Shown here: piece by piece, positions 44,816 through 54,695 of the stretch | How positions within the stretch are numbered: the first letter of the stretch is position 1 | How the letters are laid out: every line of letters starts with the position of its first letter | From: Mangrovimonas sp. ST2L15 | GTDB lineage: Bacteria > Bacteroidota > Bacteroidia > Flavobacteriales > Flavobacteriaceae | Assembly (NCBI RefSeq): GCF_001280515.1 | Contig: NZ_LBIQ01000030.1 | Span: 248,001 to 312,000, forward strand | Direction of reading: 5' to 3' | Length of the DNA stretch: 64,000 nt | Position numbers and translations under genes: made by a program | The notes under the pieces: generated by a model | Seen by the model: the letters and a program-made list of their open reading frames with translations, nothing else | The model's database searches: none | What the model was told of the DNA's origin: nothing

Positions 44816-46138
44816 TTGCGTACTCTATTTCCAATAAAACGACTCATTCTTACGCCATTTGAAAAGTTTGTAAACATAGCTAGTTCCAGTGGTTTCATTT
44901 TATTTTTTGCCACTATAGTAGCACTTATTTGGGCTAATTCACCATGGTCAGACTCCTATGAAGCTTTCAAGAACTACCCTTTGGGATTTAGATTTGGAAA
45001 TTTTGAATTGGTCAAACCGGTCCTATTATGGGTAAATGACGGACTCATGTCTATCTTCTTTTTCCTGATTGGATTGGAAGTGAAACGAGAAATTTTAATT
45101 GGAGAACTCAATACCTTAAAAAAAGCATCACTTCCCATTTATGCTGCTCTAGGTGGTGTGATTTTACCTGTCTTGATTTTTATTTTTCTAAATGACAACC
45201 CTGAAACAACCAAAGGTTGGGGAATACCAATGGCTACAGATATTGCATTCTCTTTGGCTATTCTCACAGTTTTAGGTAAACGAGTACCCATCGGTCTAAA
45301 AATATTCCTAACGGCTTTGGCCATCGTTGATGATATTTTAGCGGTAATGACCATTGCCATATTCTACAGTTCTAAAATTGAATGGATGCTCTTAGGTATG
45401 GCCATGATACCTTATGCCATTTTGGTTTTACTTTTATTCTTAAAAAAATACAGCAAATACGTTTCGGTTATTTTGGGTTGTATCATTTGGATGCTCTTTT
45501 TAAAATCAGGGATTCATCCAACCATATCTGGAATTTTGGTTGCTTTTACCCTGCCCCTGAGTCAAACTTTTACTGTAAGAAGTTCTATTGCCCAATTGGA
45601 ACAAACTGTGAATAAATTAGCTAAAGCGAAAGCTTCAAATAAACCGATACTCACTAAAGAGCAAATTTATGCTATAGATGATATTGAAGATTGGACCAAT
45701 AAAGTACAATCACCACTTCAATTACAAGAAAATGGGCTGCACGGATGGGTTGCTTTTTTTATAATTCCCATTTTTGCCCTATTCAATGCAGGCATCAATT
45801 TTACTAGTAATACAGAGAGTATTGATTTATCCCTAGTGACCAATCTAGCCATCGCTCTTATCGTTGGAAAAAGTCTGGGGATTTCTTTGTTTTCCTTTTT
45901 GAGTGCCAAGTTTGGGCTTTCTGAATTGCCTTTAAACATAAAATACCAACAAATTATTGGTATTGGCTTTTTGGCAGGAATTGGATTTACCATGTCTATC
46001 TTTATAGCCAATCTAGCCTATACCGATAGCCAAAAACTTATTGAGGACTCCAAATTTGGTATTCTAATCGGGTCTACTCTATCTGGAGTTATCGGTTATT
46101 TGGTTTTAAGATACTTTGGTCCCAAGAAGAACCCTTGA
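44816..46138 (+). CDS. nhaA: Na+/H+ antiporter NhaA
   Basis: 440 residues beginning with TTG at 44816; the next in-frame ATG is too far inside. About eleven membrane segments. The ion-binding pair Asp172 and Asp173 (AIVDDILAV) and Asp142 (MATDIAFS) are conserved. NhaA exports sodium in exchange for protons and protects against high salt or pH. It ends with a pair of charged tails and shows no truncation. It is monocistronic. Confidence 0.93.
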   Translation: MRTLFPIKRLILTPFEKFVNIASSSGFILFFATIVALIWANSPWSDSYEAFKNYPLGFRFGNFELVKPVLLWVNDGLMSIFFFLIGLEVKREILIGELNTLKKASLPIYAALGGVILPVLIFIFLNDNPETTKGWGIPMATDIAFSLAILTVLGKRVPIGLKIFLTALAIVDDILAVMTIAIFYSSKIEWMLLGMAMIPYAILVLLLFLKKYSKYVSVILGCIIWMLFLKSGIHPTISGILVAFTLPLSQTFTVRSSIAQLEQTVNKLAKAKASNKPILTKEQIYAIDDIEDWTNKVQSPLQLQENGLHGWVAFFIIPIFALFNAGINFTSNTESIDLSLVTNLAIALIVGKSLGISLFSFLSAKFGLSELPLNIKYQQIIGIGFLAGIGFTMSIFIANLAYTDSQKLIEDSKFGILIGSTLSGVIGYLVLRYFGPKKNP

Positions 46139-46170
46139 TTTATGAATTTGACAATTTTAAATAATCCATT

Positions 46171-47829
46171 ATGATAAGGAGCAATTTGATTATTATTCTT
46201 ATTTTTTTGACTTCCATCGCATTTAGTCAAAATACTCTTCAAAAGGAAAACTATAAAGCAGATATTATTATTTATGGAGGTACGTCATCTGCGATTATAT
46301 CGGGAATTAAAGCAGCTTCCTTGGGCCGAAGTGTAATAATTATTTCTCCCGACACCCATTTAGGAGGTATGACCACCAATGGTTTGGGATTCACAGATAG
46401 TGGTCATAAAGAATACATTGGCGGGTTAGCTAAGGAATTTTACCATAGGGTTTATCAATATTATTCAGAAGAAACGACTTGGAATTGGGTTTCCAGAAAC
46501 AAGTTTAAAAATAAAGGTCAAGATGCCCCAAGTATAGATGATAAGACCCAAACGATGTGGACTTTTGAACCCCATGTAGCAGAACAAATTTTTGATGACT
46601 GGTTAAAAGAATATCCCATACTAATCTTAAAAAATGAGTGGTTAGACCGAGAACGACCATTAGATAAAGAAGCTCAGCAAATTATCGCCTTTTATACCCT
46701 TTCTGGTAAACGCATAGAAGGAAAGATATTTATTGATGCTTCTTATGAAGGAGATTTAATGGCTTTAACTGGGGTCTCCTATCATGTAGGACGGGAATCC
46801 AACTCAGTTTATAATGAAACTTACAATGGGATTCAAAAAGGAGTATTCCAACATGATCATAATTTTAAAGATTTAAAAATCAATGCCTATTGGGAGCATA
46901 ATAGCAAAAAGTCTGGTCTATTGCCAAAAATATCAGAGGATACTCCTGGCAAAAATGGTGATGGAGATCATCGTGTTGAGGCATATTGCTACCGATTATG
47001 TTTAACTCAAGTAAGGGAAAATTTCATACCTATAACAAAACCAGATGGCTATAACCCCAAAAATTATGAACTATTAGGCCGAATCTATGAGGCTGGTTGG
47101 GACCAAACTTTTGTCAAATTTGATGCGATTCCAAATGGAAAAACCGATGTCAATAATCACGGTCCCTTTAGTCTTGATAACATAGGTATGAATTATGAAT
47201 ATCCCGAGGCATCTTATGAAAAACGGAAAGAAATAGAAAAAGAGCACCAAGCCTATCAACAGGGTCTCCTTTTCTTTATTAAGACCGATCCTAGAGTTCC
47301 TGATTCCACAAGATTAGCCATAGCTAAATGGGGTTATGCAAAGGATGAATTCAAAGACAATAAAGGGTTTCCACATCAATTATATATCAGAGAGGCACGC
47401 AGAATGATTGGCTCCTATGTCATGACTGAGCATGACGTCATGGGGAAGAAAAAAATAAATGACCCTATAGGCATGGGTTCCTACAGTTTAGATTCTCACA
47501 ACGTACAACGATATGTTACCTTTTTCCATCATGTAGAAAATGAAGGTGATATTGGGGTGATTCCACCACACCCTTATAGTATTTCTATGAGGTCTATAAT
47601 ACCAAAAGAAAATGAATGCACTAATTTAATTGTACCTGTTTGTTTATCTAGTTCTCATATTGCCTACGGAAGTATTCGGATGGAACCTGTTTTCATGCTG
47701 TTAGGAGAATCTACTTCTCAATTAGCTGACCTTGCCCTCAAGAATAAGACAACAGTTCAAAAAGTCAATTATAATACTTTAAAAGGGGCTCTACTGGAAG
47801 CGAATCAGATTTTAACCTACCAGAAATAG
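46171..47829 (+). CDS. Secreted FAD-dependent oxidoreductase (PF12831-type)
   Basis: 552 residues with a signal peptide (IIILIFLTSIAFSQ). The FAD motif is a GGTSSAI variant followed by the signature SPDTHLGGMTTNGLGFTDSG. The family occurs in polysaccharide-utilisation and xanthan-like loci and its substrate is unknown. A strong terminator follows 22 bases after the stop. Confidence 0.85.
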   Translation: MIRSNLIIILIFLTSIAFSQNTLQKENYKADIIIYGGTSSAIISGIKAASLGRSVIIISPDTHLGGMTTNGLGFTDSGHKEYIGGLAKEFYHRVYQYYSEETTWNWVSRNKFKNKGQDAPSIDDKTQTMWTFEPHVAEQIFDDWLKEYPILILKNEWLDRERPLDKEAQQIIAFYTLSGKRIEGKIFIDASYEGDLMALTGVSYHVGRESNSVYNETYNGIQKGVFQHDHNFKDLKINAYWEHNSKKSGLLPKISEDTPGKNGDGDHRVEAYCYRLCLTQVRENFIPITKPDGYNPKNYELLGRIYEAGWDQTFVKFDAIPNGKTDVNNHGPFSLDNIGMNYEYPEASYEKRKEIEKEHQAYQQGLLFFIKTDPRVPDSTRLAIAKWGYAKDEFKDNKGFPHQLYIREARRMIGSYVMTEHDVMGKKKINDPIGMGSYSLDSHNVQRYVTFFHHVENEGDIGVIPPHPYSISMRSIIPKENECTNLIVPVCLSSSHIAYGSIRMEPVFMLLGESTSQLADLALKNKTTVQKVNYNTLKGALLEANQILTYQK

Positions 47830-47850
47830 TTCCTAACGATTTAAAAACAA

Positions 47851-47876
47851 AAAAGCCTTGATTTCTCAAGGCTTTT
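47851..47876. terminator. Bidirectional terminator
   Basis: AAAAGCCTTGA and TCAAGGCTTTT form a perfect 11-base stem with loop TTTC. A-rich on the left and T-rich on the right, so it can stop both the oxidoreductase on the plus strand and the tRNA on the minus strand. Confidence 0.85.
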
Positions 47877-47885
47877 CTTTGAAAG

Positions 47886-47959
47886 CTCCCCCTCTTGGGC
47901 TCGAACCAAGGACCCTTTGATTAACAGTCAAATGCTCTAACCAACTGAGCTAAGGAGGA
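47886..47959 (-). tRNA. tRNA-Asn (GTT)
   Basis: 74 bases on the minus strand. The acceptor stem TCCTCCT pairs with AGGGGGA (one G-T), the D-arm reads AGCTCAGTTGGTTAGAGC, the anticodon stem TTTGA/TCAAA holds loop CTGTTAA with anticodon GTT, and the T-arm reads GGTTCGAGCC. CCA is not encoded. A terminator follows. Confidence 0.95.
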
Positions 47960-48016
47960 GTGTTTTTTCTTTTTGCGAGTGCAAATATATACTTATTTTT
48001 TAATCTCTACAAAATT

Positions 48017-49363
48017 TTAATCAAAAATTGCTTTAAAAAGATCATTCCCGTTTGCAAATAGGACTAAAGCAATCAAAATCACGAAGCCAACCATCTGAGC
48101 ATACTCCAAAAATTTATCCCCAGGTTTTCTTCCAGAAACCATTTCATACAATAGGAACATTACATGGCCACCATCTAAAGCCGGAATAGGCAACAGATTT
48201 AAAAACCCTAACATAATAGATAAGAAGGCCGTAATACCCCAGAAATATTGCCAGCTCCATACAGTTGGGAAAATATCATAGATGGCTTTAAAACCACCCA
48301 CTCCCTTGTAGGCACCTGTACTTGGTGTAAAAATAGCTTTAACCTGCTTAACATAAGAAACCAAACGCTCTTTGGTTTTACTAAAACCAACTGGTATAGA
48401 TTCTAAGAAACCATATTTTTTAACATCATACTCGTAATACCCCAATTCTTCCAAAGTTTCTGGAGTGGCTCTTGTAGCGTATACAAGACCTAATTTTCCA
48501 TCATCAGATATTTTAAGTGGTACATTAAGCTTTTCATGATCCCTTAAGATATGCGCCGTTACTTGTTGCCCTTTATAAGAGTCTAAACTTGAAACTACTT
48601 GGTCGATGTATTTGGTATCTGTATTATTAAATCCAACAATCACGTCTCCTTTTCTAATACCACTTTGCGCATTAGCCGATGTATCTGGAACTTGGGCAAT
48701 AATAAAAGGCATCCTTAAATCAATGAACCCTTTTTCTTTGGCATCAATCAATTGGGCTAAAAAATCTTGAGGCAGGGTAATGGTCGACTGTTCACCATTT
48801 CTTAAAATGGTAACGTCTTTCCCAAATAACACTTTTTCTGGAACCTCGGCAAAGTTTTCAATCTTCTCCCCATCAACAGCAATTATTTTATCACCAGTTT
48901 TCAATCCTGCTTTATTAGCAACAGTACTTTCAATTACATATCCATCTGAAATGTTATCATTAGGTAAGAACTTATCACCATAATAATAGCTCATCCCGAT
49001 ATATATCACTATGGCCAAAAGAAAATTAACTGTAACTCCTCCCAACATAATAATCAATCGCTGCCAAGCTGGTTTTGATCTGAACTCCCACGGTTGTGGC
49101 TCTTGTGACATTTGCTCGGTATCCATGCTTTCATCAATCATCCCGGAAATTTTCACATAACCTCCAAGAGGCAACCATCCGATACCGTAAACGGTTTCAC
49201 CAATTTTTTTCTTGAAAAGAGAGAACTTAATATCGAAGAACAGGTAGAACTTTTCTACTCTGGTTTTAAACGCCTTGGCGGGAATAAAATGCCCCATTTC
49301 ATGCAAAATGATCAAAAGGGACAAACTCAATAAAAATTGAGATATTTTTATAACAAACTCCAT
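48017..49363 (-). CDS. rseP: RIP metalloprotease RseP (site-2 protease)
   Basis: 448 residues. The zinc site HEMGH has His21, Glu22 and His25, and LDGGH near residue 395 supplies the third ligand. Two PDZ domains (about 130-300) and four membrane segments complete the family layout. It cleaves membrane-embedded anti-sigma factors or signal peptide remnants. The gene lies downstream of the M1 peptidase gene on the same strand, with 70 bases between. Confidence 0.93.
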   Translation of the reverse strand: MEFVIKISQFLLSLSLLIILHEMGHFIPAKAFKTRVEKFYLFFDIKFSLFKKKIGETVYGIGWLPLGGYVKISGMIDESMDTEQMSQEPQPWEFRSKPAWQRLIIMLGGVTVNFLLAIVIYIGMSYYYGDKFLPNDNISDGYVIESTVANKAGLKTGDKIIAVDGEKIENFAEVPEKVLFGKDVTILRNGEQSTITLPQDFLAQLIDAKEKGFIDLRMPFIIAQVPDTSANAQSGIRKGDVIVGFNNTDTKYIDQVVSSLDSYKGQQVTAHILRDHEKLNVPLKISDDGKLGLVYATRATPETLEELGYYEYDVKKYGFLESIPVGFSKTKERLVSYVKQVKAIFTPSTGAYKGVGGFKAIYDIFPTVWSWQYFWGITAFLSIMLGFLNLLPIPALDGGHVMFLLYEMVSGRKPGDKFLEYAQMVGFVILIALVLFANGNDLFKAIFD

Positions 49364-49433
49364 ATGCTAGCAAAAATTACTGGGCACAAAAATAACTTTT
49401 TAAAGACATTTAGAAAATTTAACGTCAAGTTAT

Positions 49434-51368
49434 CTAGTTTTTTAACACGGTCTTAGTAATAACACCCCTGTTTGAGTGAATTTTTATAAATAAAACACCT
49501 GCCGATAACTTTGAAATATCAAGCGATTCGCTCCAAGTCGAACTCAAAACATGCTGTCCTAAAGCATTATACACTTTAATTTCATCTACTTGTAAGGATT
49601 CAGGCTTTTTAAGATAAATGGTGTTTTTACTTGGATTGGGATATAGTTGGAAGGCACTTTGCAAGGATTCTTCAATGCCCAATGAAATGGTATTATTTTT
49701 GGAAATTAAATCTGATTCTGGGTCAAAAAAGACATCTGTGACATTAAAAGTGATGCTTTCAGTAAAGGTTTGGTTGTTTTCTGAATTATCTAATACAACA
49801 TCCAATATCTCACCTTCGGCACCCACCAAACGAATGGGAACCGGAGCCTCAAAAAATGAGACGGATTCATGACTTTGGGTTTGCCCAATAGTGATTTCAA
49901 CAACAGTAGGTGATATTTGATCCACTGAAATATTATATGTGGGATAACCCTCATTGTAAATCCAATCATTAAAAAACTCTGTTAAATCCTCCCCTGAAGC
50001 GGCTTCCATGATATTTTGAAAATCCGGAGTTTTAGCATAGCTGTAAGCCAAATCATCATCGACTAGAAAATCTTGCATGCCCTGATAAAAATCGGTCTCT
50101 CCCAGTTTTTTTCTTAGCATGTGAAGGACCATAGCTCCCTTATTATAACTTAATCTACTACTAAAAACCCTATTGACACTCAAAGTATCAGCATCTGGAA
50201 TGTAAACCGCACCATCTGGTAGTGAGGTGATCGAATTGACACGGTTCTGCTTCCAGGTTATGAAAGGTGAATTACCATCAAAATCTTCAATTACCAATCC
50301 TGCCAAATAGGTTGCAAAACCCTCATTTAGCCAAATATCCTTCCAACTTCCGCAGGTTACTTTATCACCATACCATTGATGAGCCAACTCATGGGCTATC
50401 AATCCTCTGTTGAATCCACCCATAAAAGAAACCGTGGTATGTTCCATACCTCCTCCCCACCCAAATTGAGCATGTCCATATTTTTCGTTTGCAAAAGGAT
50501 ATTCTTCAAATAAATCTGTAAACAGATTCATAATATCTACCGTGACCGGGGTTTGTGCTTGTGCCGTAGCTAGGTTTTCTGGATAGACATAATTCACAAT
50601 TTCAAAGGGACTCCCATTGTTTTCAACCGTATGGTTATAAACCTCATAATTGGTCACAGCAATAGCAATAAGATAGGCTGGTATGGGGTATTTATGCTTA
50701 AATCTGGTTGTTTTTTCGTCCCCATTGATTTCTTGACTAATTTCCAACCCATTGGCGACTGCAATATTTTCAAGAGAATTTGGATTGAATGTCGGTGTGG
50801 TTAAATAGACATCCACAGAATCTATCTTATCAATTAAATCCTGCTTACAAGGCCACCAACCTTTTGCTCCATAAGGTTCTGAAAGCGTCCAAATAATTGG
50901 GTTTCCATTATGGGTTGTTTGCTCAAAAGAACCAAAACCAGAGCTTACGGGGTTTCCGGAATATGAAATGGTCAAAGAATCCAGTGTCCCCATGAGTTGA
51001 GTTTCAGGTAACGTAATTACCACCTCATCATTATCGTTTTGATCGAATTCCAATGAAGTTCCATTTTGGGTCACATTGGAAACAGTCATATTTCCAGTTA
51101 GTTCAAAAACAACCTGAGTGAGATCCTCTTTGGCCTCAAAATAGGAAGTCACATCGCCTGAGATAAAAGCCATTTCCGGATTCACATCTAATTCCAGTCT
51201 GTGATATTTTAAATCGTAATTACCAGTATTGTCATTCATTATAACGGCCAATCTGTTAAGGGCAGCTTTGGCCTCTGCTTCACTTATTTTTTCTACAGTG
51301 CCATCCAAATCCTGAGCAAAGATTTGAAATGGTAATAGACATAAAAAAAGGAACATGCTTCTTTTCAT
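49434..51368 (-). CDS. M1 family aminopeptidase with type IX secretion signal
   Basis: 644 residues. Signal peptide (FLFLCLLPFQIFAQ). The gluzincin motif HELAHQW has His326, Glu327 and His330, with Glu349 18 residues downstream of the third ligand, and GGGMEH as the GxMEN-equivalent exopeptidase motif. The last 70 residues form a T9SS type A C-terminal domain (YPNPSKNTIYL, then LSAGVLFIKI), so it should be exported through PorSecretion to the surface or medium. It cleaves N-terminal residues from peptides. Confidence 0.92.
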   Translation of the reverse strand: MKRSMFLFLCLLPFQIFAQDLDGTVEKISEAEAKAALNRLAVIMNDNTGNYDLKYHRLELDVNPEMAFISGDVTSYFEAKEDLTQVVFELTGNMTVSNVTQNGTSLEFDQNDNDEVVITLPETQLMGTLDSLTISYSGNPVSSGFGSFEQTTHNGNPIIWTLSEPYGAKGWWPCKQDLIDKIDSVDVYLTTPTFNPNSLENIAVANGLEISQEINGDEKTTRFKHKYPIPAYLIAIAVTNYEVYNHTVENNGSPFEIVNYVYPENLATAQAQTPVTVDIMNLFTDLFEEYPFANEKYGHAQFGWGGGMEHTTVSFMGGFNRGLIAHELAHQWYGDKVTCGSWKDIWLNEGFATYLAGLVIEDFDGNSPFITWKQNRVNSITSLPDGAVYIPDADTLSVNRVFSSRLSYNKGAMVLHMLRKKLGETDFYQGMQDFLVDDDLAYSYAKTPDFQNIMEAASGEDLTEFFNDWIYNEGYPTYNISVDQISPTVVEITIGQTQSHESVSFFEAPVPIRLVGAEGEILDVVLDNSENNQTFTESITFNVTDVFFDPESDLISKNNTISLGIEESLQSAFQLYPNPSKNTIYLKKPESLQVDEIKVYNALGQHVLSSTWSESLDISKLSAGVLFIKIHSNRGVITKTVLKN

Positions 51369-51419
51369 AACTCATTTAATTAGCTTGTTAAAATTACCCT
51401 TTTTATTGATAATGAATTG

Positions 51420-51427
51420 TATTTTTG
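51420..51427 (+). promoter_or_regulatory. Possible -7 element for the SCO gene
   Basis: TATTTTTG fits TAnnTTTG and lies 38 bases before the ATG at 51466. No TTG sits at the usual distance upstream, so confidence is limited. Confidence 0.35.
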
Positions 51428-51465
51428 TCAATAATTCTGACTGTTCAAGACTAATCCTCTAACTT

Positions 51466-52137
51466 ATGTTGAACTTCTTTAAGGGTTACAAATACATTGG
51501 TATTTCTTTGGCCGTTATTTCAGTAATCATTGTTATTATCATTTACAACGTTTTAAATGTTTACCAACCTTTGCCCATATACCAGCCCACAATGGTCAAC
51601 TCTGAATTGGTTGATAGCACCTTGCATTACCAAAAGAAATACCATAAGATTTCAGATTTTAAATTGGTTAATCAAAATGGGGATACCATAACGCAAGAAC
51701 TATATAAGGATAAAATTTATATAGCTGATTTTTTCTTTACAACCTGTCAAACTATTTGTCCTATCATGACCGATAACATGGCGCAACTTCAAGAAAAGCT
51801 AAAAGATGACAACCAAGTGATGTTACTTTCACATTCAGTGACTCCTGAAATTGATAGTGTACCACAACTTAAAAAATATGCCCTCAAAAAAGGGGTCATA
51901 GATTCTAAGTGGAATCTGGTTACTGGTGACAAGAAACAAATTTATGAGTTGGCAAGGAAAAGCTATCTGGCTGTAAAAACAGATGGTGACGGCGGTCCGT
52001 TTGATATGATTCATACTGAAAACTTTATGCTGATCGACAAAAAGAAGCAAATAAGAGGCTTTTATGATGGCACCAACCAAGAAGATATGGAACGTCTATT
52101 AAACGATATTAAAACACTTGAAAAAGAATATGAGTAG
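51466..52137 (+). CDS. SCO1/SenC family protein
   Basis: 223 residues. One N-terminal membrane anchor (about 12-30) and a thioredoxin-like domain. The copper-binding CxxxC is Cys94 and Cys98 (FFTTCQTICPIM), with the conserved His in MIHTENFML (about 185). SCO proteins deliver copper to cytochrome c oxidase CuA or act as a thiol redox partner. It lies just upstream of the feoA promoter, in the same direction. Confidence 0.92.
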   Translation: MLNFFKGYKYIGISLAVISVIIVIIIYNVLNVYQPLPIYQPTMVNSELVDSTLHYQKKYHKISDFKLVNQNGDTITQELYKDKIYIADFFFTTCQTICPIMTDNMAQLQEKLKDDNQVMLLSHSVTPEIDSVPQLKKYALKKGVIDSKWNLVTGDKKQIYELARKSYLAVKTDGDGGPFDMIHTENFMLIDKKKQIRGFYDGTNQEDMERLLNDIKTLEKEYE

Positions 52138-52156
52138 TTTTCAAGCCATCGGTTTT

Positions 52157-52184
52157 TTTGGCGTGGAAAAATCACTTACTTTTG
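52157..52184 (+). promoter_or_regulatory. Bacteroidota-type promoter for feoAB
   Basis: TTTG at 52157-52160, a 16-base spacer, then TACTTTTG at 52177-52184, 26 bases before the feoA start. It places feoA and feoB in an operon separate from the SCO gene. Confidence 0.6.
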
Positions 52185-52210
52185 CTTTTTTAAAATCAAT
52201 CTAAATAAGC

Positions 52211-52444
52211 TTGAACCTGACACTGGCACAATTAAAAAAGGGACAAAGAGGCATCATAAAGGATGTTTCCTCCATCCATATTCCACTTAAACTACTGGAA
52301 ATGGGTTGCTTGCCAGGTAATTTTGTAGAACTAGTTCAAGTTGCTCCGTTTTCAGATCCCCTGTACCTCAACATTAACGGTTCTCATTTAGCTATTAGAA
52401 AAGAAACTGCTAGCCACATAATAATCGATTTAGAAAATGAGTAA
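52211..52444 (+). CDS. feoA: Ferrous iron transport protein FeoA
   Basis: 77 residues, starting with TTG. The SH3-like FeoA fold is recognisable (LAQLKKGQRGIIKDV, LLEMGCLPGNFVELVQ, LAIRKETASHIII). It binds the cytoplasmic side of FeoB and affects transport. It overlaps the feoB start by eight bases. Confidence 0.9.
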   Translation: MNLTLAQLKKGQRGIIKDVSSIHIPLKLLEMGCLPGNFVELVQVAPFSDPLYLNINGSHLAIRKETASHIIIDLENE

Positions 52445-54536
52445 GCAGATTAATGTTGCATTAATTGGAAATCCAAACACGGGAAAAACCTCTGTTTTCA
52501 ATGCCCTAACAGGTTTAAACCAGAAAGTAGGTAACTATCCTGGCATAACGGTTGAGAAAAAAGAAGGCATTTGTAAATTACCTAGAGGTGTTAAAGCCCA
52601 TATCATTGATTTGCCAGGAACCTATAGTTTAAATGCGTCTTCTCTTGATGAGAATGTGGTTATAGAGCTCTTGCTGAATAAAACCGATAAGGATTTTCCC
52701 GATGTAGCAGTCGTAGTGAGTGATGTAGAAAACCTAAAGAGAAACCTGCTTTTATTTACGCAAATCAAGGATTTGGAAATCCCCACCATTTTAGTCATCA
52801 ATATGGCTGATAGAATGGCTTATAAGGGAATCAGTTTAGATATAGATTACCTTGAGAAAAAATTAAACACCAAAATAGCCTTAGTTAGTACAAGAAAAAA
52901 ACAAGGTGTTGATGTTTTAAAAGAACTTATTGCCAGTTACAAGGAGCTTTCTACAGAGCCTTGTCTCAATGCTTCTGAAATAGATCCTCAATATTTTGAC
53001 GGTTTAAGAAAAGCATTCCCTAATCAGTTGTTGTATAAACTTTGGTTGGTAATCACGCAAGATGTCAACTTTGGTAAGATTTCAAGGAATGAAATCGAGG
53101 TTTTGGATGATTTTAAAACCAAACCGAAGGCAGATTTAAAACGCTTACAGCAAAGAGAAACCATAAAAAGGTACCAATTTATTAATGATGCCCTGAAAAA
53201 AGGACAAACCATTGATTTAGCCACGGCCAAGGATTTAAGAATCAAATTAGATCGTATTTTAACCCATAAAGTATGGGGTTATCTTATTTTCTTCTTCATT
53301 CTATTGACCATCTTTCAAGCAATATATGATTGGTCTAGTGTGCCTATGGACTTTATTGATGGTATTTTTGCCTCTCTAAGTGAATGGACCAGTACCCATC
53401 TTCCTCAAGGACAGTTCACCGATTTGATCGCTGAAGGTGTTATCCCCGGCCTGGGAGGTATCGTGATATTCATTCCTCAAATTGCCTTTCTATTTCTATT
53501 CATTTCCATTCTAGAGGAAAGTGGTTACATGAGTCGGGTGGTATTCCTAATGGACCGTATCATGAGAAGATTTGGACTAAGCGGAAAAAGTGTGGTCCCT
53601 TTAATTTCTGGAACTGCCTGTGCTATTCCAGCGGTTATGGCCACAAGAAACATTGAAAGTTGGAAAGAACGACTTATCACTATTTTGGTGACACCTTTCA
53701 CGACTTGTTCGGCTAGATTGCCTGTATATCTTATAATCATTGCATTGGTGATTCCTGAAGGGCGTTTCTTAGGATTAAGCTATCAGGCCCTTACCCTAAT
53801 GTTATTATATTTATTAGGATTTGGCGCCGCTATTTGTTCAGCTTTTATACTCCATCAAGTTCTAAAAATAAAAAGCCGTAGTTTTTTTGTAGTTGAAATG
53901 CCTAACTACAAATTGCCTCTGTTTAAAAACGTGGCTCTTACGGTTATTGAAAAAACCAAAAGCTTCATTTTTGGCGCTGGTAAAATCATACTTGCCATAT
54001 CCATTGTTCTGTGGTTCTTGGCATCGTATGGCCCTGGAGATAATTTCAATAATGCTGAAGAAATTGTTACAGAACAATTTAAGGACCAAGATCTATCTGA
54101 AGAAGATTTAAATCACCATATTGCCTCTTATAAATTAGAACATAGTTTTATAGGCCGTCTTGGAAAAAGCATTGAACCTGCCATCCAACCATTAGGCTAT
54201 GATTGGAAAATTGGTATAGCCATTGTGAGTTCTTTTGCAGCCCGAGAAGTTTTCGTGGGCACCCTTGCTACGATTTATAGTGTGGGAAGTGAGGAAGAAG
54301 ACACCATCAAAAATAGAATGGCAGGAGAGGTTAACCCAATTTTAGGAACACCATTGTTCAACTTTGCCTCCGGGATTTCACTATTACTTTTTTATGCCTT
54401 TGCAATGCAATGTATGAGTACGTTAGCTATTGTAAAACGCGAAACAAATAGTTGGAAATGGCCCGCCCTACAGCTCGTTGTTATGAGTAGTTTTGCTTAT
54501 TTGGTAGCCTTGGCGGCTTTCCAAATTTTAAAATAA
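52437..54536 (+). CDS. feoB: Ferrous iron transporter FeoB, full length
   Basis: 699 residues. The N-terminal GTPase has G1 GNPNTGKTS (11-19), G3 DLPGTYS, and G4-like NMADR. The membrane part has two gate repeats, the first with the conserved TACAIPAVMATR and CSARLP motifs. It imports Fe2+ across the inner membrane. It is the classical single-chain form, in contrast to the split copy encoded at 55141-57331 on the other strand. Followed by a small Cys-rich protein. Confidence 0.94.
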   Translation: MSKQINVALIGNPNTGKTSVFNALTGLNQKVGNYPGITVEKKEGICKLPRGVKAHIIDLPGTYSLNASSLDENVVIELLLNKTDKDFPDVAVVVSDVENLKRNLLLFTQIKDLEIPTILVINMADRMAYKGISLDIDYLEKKLNTKIALVSTRKKQGVDVLKELIASYKELSTEPCLNASEIDPQYFDGLRKAFPNQLLYKLWLVITQDVNFGKISRNEIEVLDDFKTKPKADLKRLQQRETIKRYQFINDALKKGQTIDLATAKDLRIKLDRILTHKVWGYLIFFFILLTIFQAIYDWSSVPMDFIDGIFASLSEWTSTHLPQGQFTDLIAEGVIPGLGGIVIFIPQIAFLFLFISILEESGYMSRVVFLMDRIMRRFGLSGKSVVPLISGTACAIPAVMATRNIESWKERLITILVTPFTTCSARLPVYLIIIALVIPEGRFLGLSYQALTLMLLYLLGFGAAICSAFILHQVLKIKSRSFFVVEMPNYKLPLFKNVALTVIEKTKSFIFGAGKIILAISIVLWFLASYGPGDNFNNAEEIVTEQFKDQDLSEEDLNHHIASYKLEHSFIGRLGKSIEPAIQPLGYDWKIGIAIVSSFAAREVFVGTLATIYSVGSEEEDTIKNRMAGEVNPILGTPLFNFASGISLLLFYAFAMQCMSTLAIVKRETNSWKWPALQLVVMSSFAYLVALAAFQILK

Positions 54537-54552
54537 TTTGTATCTTTTAGAT

Positions 54553-54693
54553 ATGGAAAATGATATCATCCAAACCATATTAGTTTTTTCGGCAGTGATA
54601 TTAGCCGCAGGCTTTCTTGTTCGGAAATTTTTCTTTCCAAATAGTAAAAAAGCTGCCAATTCCTGTGGCAAAGATGATTGTGGCTGCCACTAA
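54553..54693 (+). CDS. FeoB-associated Cys-rich membrane protein
   Basis: 46 residues. One N-terminal membrane segment (ILVFSAVILAAGFLV), a short basic linker and a C-terminal CGKDDCGCH. This matches the small FeoB-associated Cys-rich family (FeoC-like position). It lies 16 bases after feoB and stops two bases before the convergent gene. It may bind iron or a redox metal at the membrane. Confidence 0.8.
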   Translation: MENDIIQTILVFSAVILAAGFLVRKFFFPNSKKAANSCGKDDCGCH

Positions 54694-54695
54694 AA